Assembly (NCBI GenBank): GCA_949130485.1
Contig: OX422184.1
Location: 4,153,204-4,217,203 of the forward strand
Length of the DNA: 64,000 nt
Reading direction: 5' to 3'
Source: Agelas oroides
Taxonomy: Eukaryota > Porifera > Demospongiae > Agelasida > Agelasidae
Every line of letters starts with the position of its first letter. The first letter of the stretch is position 1. The translations under genes were made by a program, and so were the position numbers. The notes beneath the pieces are model-generated. The model made no database searches, was not told the DNA's origin, and was given only the letters and a program-made list of their open reading frames with translations. Positions 57,903 through 64,000 of the stretch are shown one piece after another.

Positions 57903-60900
57903 CACAAAACAGCTGCCTGGGCATGTAGGAGTCAATGAACTGCCTGTGGCATTTCTAGGTATAATTGAACAATTTGTTCTTACTATGGAATTAGACATAT
58001 CGTTGTACAAATTTTATTGGGAAATTTGTTGCATGCACAGCTAGGGTATCCTGTTGCAAGTATTCAGGTATGAAACTTGAGAACTGGGATGCTGCAACAT
58101 GCAGGACCTTAGCTCAAGTTTCTAAAACATTAAGCACAGCAGTCATTAAGTATGCACATTTTTGTCCTTTTGTACAGGATAGACCGTTCTGGTTTTTTAA
58201 ACCCTTCACATGTACTGTGATCAGGTAAGTTTCACATGTATGACTTCTGCTCACCGTTATAAGGCTCCTGTAGTGTTCTCTTATCTATTGAAAACTTTCA
58301 TGACATAAAGTTGCCTTTGTAACGAGCAAAGTAACCGCACCCCAAGATGCTCACGGAAGGTTAGCGCTGCAGGTTTACCTTGGCTCGAACACTTTAGAGT
58401 TCAGTGCTATACGTTTGTAAAATCTTTGTTAGTAGGCTTTAGAAAAAAAAGTTCACTGCTACTTAGCTACAAGACCTGAAGTAGAAGGCTTAAGAGATCA
58501 GGGTTTTGTGCTGCAAATTTAGCTGAAGTAGGAAGACTTAGAGTTCAGAGTTTTGTGACTTCTTAAAAAAAGCTTTACCCTCAAGGGAGGAGCCAGACAT
58601 CAGTTCATCAAATCGTGAATAGCGAGGCACCCCTTCACCTGCTTTATACTCGCGCATTACGCGCGTAATATCAGCCCGAAGCACGGTAGCGCGCTCAATA
58701 CACGCAATGATTTTATACGTAGGTATATTGAACGTGTGACGTCACGTAAGCGGAAAAATCGCTTCGGGAGTCGCTGTGAGGGGTGACAGTGGTGTAGCTG
58801 GTGAAGGGAGAGTTGTTGGTGTACCAAAGTTTCATTCATGGGGTAAGTGCACCATGCCATTAACGAATATCAACTCAGATTGGATGTCCAACGCTTCCTC
58901 CGGCCTGCGTATTATATTGGTTTATGTTATATTATATCGAGCAAAGTAACCGCACCCCAAGATGCTTAATGCTTATAAGAGGTAATGTTTGCTGGTAGGC
59001 CACTGCTACTTAGCTACAAGACCTGAAGTAGGTTTTAGAGATCAGGATTTTGCGCTGCAAATTTTCCTGAAGTGGAAAGCCCAGGGTTTTGTGGTTTCTT
59101 AAAAAAAGCTTTATACCCTCAAGGGAGGAGCCAGACATCAGTTTATCAATTGTGAATAGCAAGGCACGCCTTCAACTCCTTTATACTCGCGCGCATTACG
59201 CATGTAATATCAGCCCGAAGCGCGCTCAATACACGCAATGATTTTATACGTAGTATATTGAACGTGTGACGTCACGTAAGCGGAAAAATCGCTTCGGGAG
59301 TCGCTGTGAGGGGTGACAGTGGTGTAGCTGGTGAAGGGAGAGTTGTTGGTGTACCAAAGTTTCATTCATGGGGTAAGTGCACCATGCCATTAACGAATAT
59401 CAACTCAGATTGGATATTCAACGCTTCCTCCGGCCTGTATATTATATTAGTTAGTTATATTAGTTATTTACGCGGGTCTTTTAAGTTGCATCTTGGGGTG
59501 TAATTAGTTAGGAATGTCATCACTATGTATACAAAGTATACGGTGGAAGATATACATAGTCATAATACAGTATTACATTATCATAAAATGAATAAGTAGA
59601 AGAAATTGAGATGATCAGAATTATGGTAATGGATTCGATGGCAGACTTATTATCCTGGTAGCTAGCTGTGGTGTGTTAGGCTTGGTGAATACATACATGT
59701 ACATTGAGAGAGTTGTGAAGGTTGCAAAACAGCTGTAAGCACTGATCACAGAAGTTTGAAAAGTATCAATAATGATATTCATGGTCCCCCTGATCATCGA
59801 AGGCACTTCAAATTGCTGAACATCCAGAAAGAGGTACTACCACACTTGCGGAGGTGCTCACACTCGCTGTCCTGAATTTAGGTACAGCTATGCATTGATG
59901 GAATTTCTATTTAGTGATAAAGTTTGTACCTTGTAGCTATGTAGGCAGTCTGATGATCAGCTCCCCATGAGTATCTGGTGGCGTGTTTGGCATAAATCCT
60001 TCGCATGAGTAACTCAAGGTAAGGCTTGCATAATTCCTTTCCATGAGTAATTCAAGTGCTTAATGTATACTAGAGTTGTAGAAACTTGAGCTAAGCTCTT
60101 GCATGTTGCAGCATCCCAGTTCTCAAGTTTCATACCTGGATACTTGCAACAGGATACCCTGTGCATGCAACAAATTTCCCAATAAAATTTGTACAACGAT
60201 ATGTCTAATTCCATAATAAGAACAAATTGTTCAATTATACCTAGAATCCCACAGGCAGTTCATTGACTCCTACATGCCCAGGCAGCTGTTTTGTGCCTCA
60301 AGCATGACTACTTCCATAGTAAGAAATGAATTGTTTATTATACTACAGGCAGTTTAGCAACACTTATAATTTATACATGATATATCCACGTGAATGTTTT
60401 TCAATTCAAGTCAGTACGGAACAAAATTCACATGTAGGCATGCCTCACATACTCTTAAATGTTCAGATGTTTATGAAAGTTTCAAATGAACTGCCTGGGT
60501 TTGTAATGCATTTCAGTGTTATCTTTTTAGCAAACCAAATGCTTGTTGCAATTGGGTTAGCCCACTACGATTCTAAGACCTTCATGTGTAAGTGCTAATG
60601 AGATTCATAGCCATGTAAAACTAAACATACTGCAACCATTGCTTTGTAATTGACTATGAATATCATCACCATTTGCAGGTGTACTGTTTGGGTATGTACC
60701 ACATCATTTATGACTTTTGCATAATTCCTTCTCTAGTATAGTTCTCCATGTTTCCTTCATTGAAAGGATTTATGCAAAACTCAGAGTAGAGAATTGTCTA
60801 CTGGGGGGTATAAGTAGCTATGAATCTCATTACTATGGATAAGTTGACAAGACAACACCTCACTAGGTGCAGAGTACAATGATCAATCTTTTAATCACAA

Positions 60901-62171
60901 CACATGGCAGCTATGCATTGATGGAATTTCTATTTAGTGATAAAGTTTTGCATCTTTATCATCAGAATGTAGCTATGTACATGTAGGCAGTCTGATGATC
61001 AGCTGGAAAGTATTCACCATACTAATCTGAGGAAGGGTCATAATTCAAGCATTGAGCAACTATTTTCCTGTCTTCTACTTTAAAGTGCATTTCAGTTTCC
61101 GTTTCAAGTACGTACTGCAGATCTGGTGGTCTGTAGCTGCAAGTAGCTGAGGAAGTGTTGGGGTTGCTTTTCTTTCTTGGTAACACGGCTTGAAGTCCAT
61201 GTCATCATCATCATCCCAGCCTTTTCTTTTGCAAGCAGATACAGCTAAACTTGATTTGCATCAACCGGTATTGTTTATCAACTCCGGCATGTTGGTTTAT
61301 GTGCTAGTAAGCTGTTACATATTTGACAGTGCATCAAGAAATAATCATAGGTTGGTTTGTGTACTGGTTGTACCTAAATTCAGGACAGCGAGTGTGAGCA
61401 CCTCCGCAAGTGTGGTAGTACCTCTTTCTGGATGTTCAGCAATTTGAAGTGCCTTCGATGATCAGGGGGACCATGAATATCATTATTGATACTTTTCAAA
61501 CTTCTGTGATCAGTGCTTACAGCTGTTTTGCAACCTTCACAACTCTCTCAATGTACATGTATGTATTCACCAAGCCTAACACACCACAGCTAGCTACCAG
61601 GATAATAAGTCTGCCATCGAATCCATTACCATAATTCTGATCATCTCAATTTCTTCTACTTATTCATTTTATGATAATGTAATACTGTATTATGACTATG
61701 TATATCTTCCACCGTATACTTTGTATACATAGTGATGACATTCCTAACTAATTACAAAGGCAACTTTATGTCATGAAAGTTTTCAATAGATAAGGGAACA
61801 CTACAGGAGCCTTATAACGGTGAGCAGAAGTCATACATGTGAAACTTACCTGATCACAGTACATGTGAAGGGTTTAAAAAACCAGAACGGTCTATCCTGT
61901 ACAAAAGGGGAAAAATGTGCATACTTAATGACTGCTGTGCTTAACGTTTTAGAAACTTGAGCTAAGGTCCTGCATGTTGAAGCATCCCAGTTCTCAAGTT
62001 TCATACCTGGATACTTGCAACAGGATACCCTAGCTGTGCATGCAACAAATTTCCCAATAAAATTTGTACAACGATATGTCTAATTCCATAATAAGAACGA
62101 ATTGTTCAATTATACCTAGAAGTCCCACAGGCAGTTCATTGACTCCTACATGCCCAGGCAGCTGTTTTGTG
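57903..62171. repeat. 803-bp inverted repeat pair with complex spacer
   Basis: Left arm 57903-59886 and right arm 61369-62171 are reverse complements. The left arm is interrupted by an insertion at 58323-59498; without it and one 5-bp target copy both arms are 803 bp. The spacer (59887-61368) contains a direct copy (about 60068-60600) of right-arm and flanking sequence at about 61950-62505. A further inverted segment pairs about 60640-60800 with 62520-62690. A 61-codon frame occurs identically in both arms (59621-59806 minus, 61449-61634 plus). Non-coding fold-back repeat or recent inverted duplication. Confidence 0.85.
58323..59498. mobile_element. 1176-bp insertion with 5-bp target duplication, internally dimeric
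   Basis: Flanked by TGTAA at 58318-58322 and 59499-59503. The right arm of the inverted repeat carries the empty site as a single TTACA (61752-61756). Two tandem units (about 58323-58934 and 58935-59498) each begin CGAGCAAAGTAACCGCACCC and share a CpG-rich segment containing TGACGTCA (58737-58744, 59267-59274). The ends share CCCCAAGATGC inverted. No recognisable transposase. Confidence 0.75.
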
Positions 62172-63541
62172 GTCCAAGTTACAAAATTCCCAATAATTTA
62201 CTATGGCATGACTACTTCCATAGTAAGAAATGAATACTACAGGCAGTTTAGCAACACTTATAATTTATACATGATATGTCCAGGTGAATGTTTTTCAATT
62301 CAAGTCAGTACTGAACAAAATTCACATGTAGGCATGCCTCACAGACTCTTAAATGTTCTGATGTTTGAGTATGAAAGTTTCAAATGAACTGCCTGGGTTT
62401 GCAATGCATTTCAGTGTTATCTTTCTAGCAAACCAAATGCTTGTTGCAATTGGGTTAGTCCACTACAATTCTAAGGCCTTCATGTGTAAGTGCTAATGAG
62501 ATTCATAGCCATGTAAAACTAAATAACAGTTATATATACTGCATGTGTGAGTTTTGCATAAATCCTTCCCATGAAGGAAACATGGAGAACTATACTAGGG
62601 ACGAATTTATGCAAGTCATAAATGATGTGGTACATACCCAAACAGTACACCTGCAAATAGTGACGATATTCATAGTCAATTACAAAGAAATGGTTAGGAA
62701 GGAATTATGCAAGCCTTACCTTGAGTTACTCATGGGAAGGATTTATGCCAAACACGCCACCAGTTACTCGTGGGGAGGAATTATGCAAAAATGTGTTTTG
62801 CATTAATCTTTCTTAGAAATCAAATTCAAAGCATACGGAGGCGTACATCATGCCTATTAAATTATGGTAGTCTAGTCATCCTTCTGTTGTATAAGCTTGA
62901 TGCTCTTCCTTGTAATATAATTGCGCGTTATTGGCAAGTTACATCGCTTGATCCAATGGCTATGAAAAAACAAGGGACACAACAACTGTAAAAGATTGTT
63001 GCCTACAAAGCAGAGTTGATGCCTGAGTTATAATGTACAAAATGGTCAAACTAGATGATGAGTACATTCATAGTAAAAATTTGCCGGGAGCTTCGCACGC
63101 AGATATTATTGTCTTCCCATTTTCAGAATCTTATACCTACACTCCTGTGTTTAGCAGATGTCCATACATGGATAAGACACAGCCAAAACTGGATGCAATA
63201 CTCTGCATGCGGGCCATGTATCTACTACAGTTCTGTTTCTGTCCCAAAATGGCCTCACAAGCGATCTCAGAGGATCTAATTTTAAAACATTTCTTGGGGG
63301 AGCATGCCCCCAGACCCCCCTAGTCTTGTGTGCTTATGCATGCATACATGCACATCAGACATCTATGTAACCCCCCTTCTGAAATTCCTGGCTACGGGCC
63401 TGGTACACATGGCTAGCACAGTCTTTCCCCATATTAGTGGGCAATGCTTATACACTATTGTTATAATGATCACCAGTGCATGGTTACTGCAGTTTAATTC
63501 AGGGTTCATTGAATAGGTGGGTAGTATGATTAAAGAAATTC
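62172..63541. other. Repeat-derived region, no gene
   Basis: 62172-62505 is a direct copy of about 60290-60600, and 62520-62790 pairs inversely with parts of 60640-60800 and 59975-60045. 62790-63220 is unrecognised; 63220-63402 is an element end. 63766-64000 shows nothing recognisable. Confidence 0.6.
63220..63402. mobile_element. 3' part of a third CAGGCCCGTAGC-type element
   Basis: Shares GGCCTCA-AGC-ATCTCAGAG, AGCATGCCCCCAGACCC and the terminus GGCTACGGGCCTG with 44354-44534. The left terminus is not found, so this copy is truncated. Confidence 0.6.
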
Positions 63542-63765
63542 CAAAAATACAATTATCATTCATCAACCTCCTCACAATTCCATCTAGCTTCAAAGAGCTA
63601 GCATAGACACTTGTCTGCTAGCCAACATATATCAGTTCATATTCATCCATCTGCTGGCTATTATCAGATGGATGCATATATATTGGCTAGCAGACAAGTG
63701 TCTCTGCTAGCTCTTTGAAGCTTTTTGGATTGTGAGGGGGTGATTGATGATAATTGTGTTTTTGA
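63542..63765. mobile_element. MITE-like fold-back with about 90-bp arms
   Basis: Arms 63542-63633 and 63676-63765 are imperfect reverse complements. They share CTTCAAAGAGCTAGCA and GACACTTGTCTGCTAGCC. The loop itself contains a CATCCATCTG/CAGATGGATG stem. No coding capacity. Confidence 0.8.
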
Positions 63766-64000
63766 TTGGTTTAATCACCTGCTGAATGAACCCTGAACTG
63801 CAGTAACCTTTACTCGTGGTCATTTTAACCAAGTAGTTTTTGCAGTGAGCTAGGGATGATATAGAAGTGAAGGTAAATATACAAAGCCCCATCCCCGCAT
63901 CTTTTCCATACTAGCTAGTTGAATATACAGTTGGCATGCTATCCCTACATCCTTTTACATTTTATATTCTTGTTTCTTCAAATTTGAATTAGGGTATATA

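Noticed and set aside
61449-61634. 61-codon ORF present identically in both inverted-repeat arms
   Set aside because: Identity follows from the recent inverted duplication, not from coding constraint; no recognisable domain.

Overview
This window is animal nuclear DNA. It is AT-rich and full of spliceosomal introns (GT-AG, plus one GC-AG), microsatellites, tRNA-derived SINEs, MITE-like elements and LINE 3' ends. Nearly all coding signal is scavenger receptor cysteine-rich (SRCR) domains in large membrane proteins. Compact introns, an SRCR expansion and the receptor layout suggest a marine invertebrate. A demosponge is my best guess, because giant SRCR receptors are known from sponge aggregation receptors. 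Another basal metazoan or invertebrate deuterostome cannot be excluded from sequence alone.

Layout. (1) Positions 1-33000, plus strand: the 3' portion of a giant gene (97 exons seen, at least 5769 codons). It encodes the end of one SRCR domain, 45 complete SRCR domains, a 15-residue-period Thr/Pro mucin-like stalk, an SEA-like juxtamembrane module, one transmembrane helix and a 65-residue tail. (2) 34033-37872: scattered decayed exons of a third family member, with frameshifts and stops. This interval also holds a tandem trimer of a tRNA-derived SINE. (3) 39910-54802, plus strand: a complete paralog in 34 exons (2044 aa) with signal peptide, 14 SRCR domains, mucin-like stalk, SEA-like module, transmembrane helix and tail. 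(4) 54803-64000: no supportable gene. There are minisatellites, a LINE 3' end, SINE pieces, an 803-bp inverted repeat whose left arm carries a 1176-bp insertion with a 5-bp target duplication, and a MITE-like palindrome.

Gene grammar. Every SRCR domain is split over two exons, and every such exon starts and ends in phase 1. There are two domain types. Type AB has exon A of about 177 nt and exon B of about 165 nt; type CD has exon C of 162 nt and exon D of about 165 nt. The default pattern alternates AB-CD with a period of roughly 1 kb. In the first gene this is broken by recombination scars. Two exons are visible chimeras of neighbouring exons, a roughly 3.46-kb block is duplicated almost identically, and an AB pair is amplified in 510-bp tandem units through a chimeric intron. 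All these events keep the reading frame because exon phases match. Domain number is therefore expected to vary between alleles and individuals.

Both intact proteins keep closely similar stalk-to-tail exons, including a Lys/Arg stop-transfer cluster, a KEN-acidic-Tyr-Val motif and a C-terminal Thr-Thr-Leu that fits a class I PDZ ligand. This suggests a shared intracellular output behind rapidly changing ectodomains. Ligand and function are not shown by the sequence; adhesion or self/non-self or microbial recognition is inference from the family.
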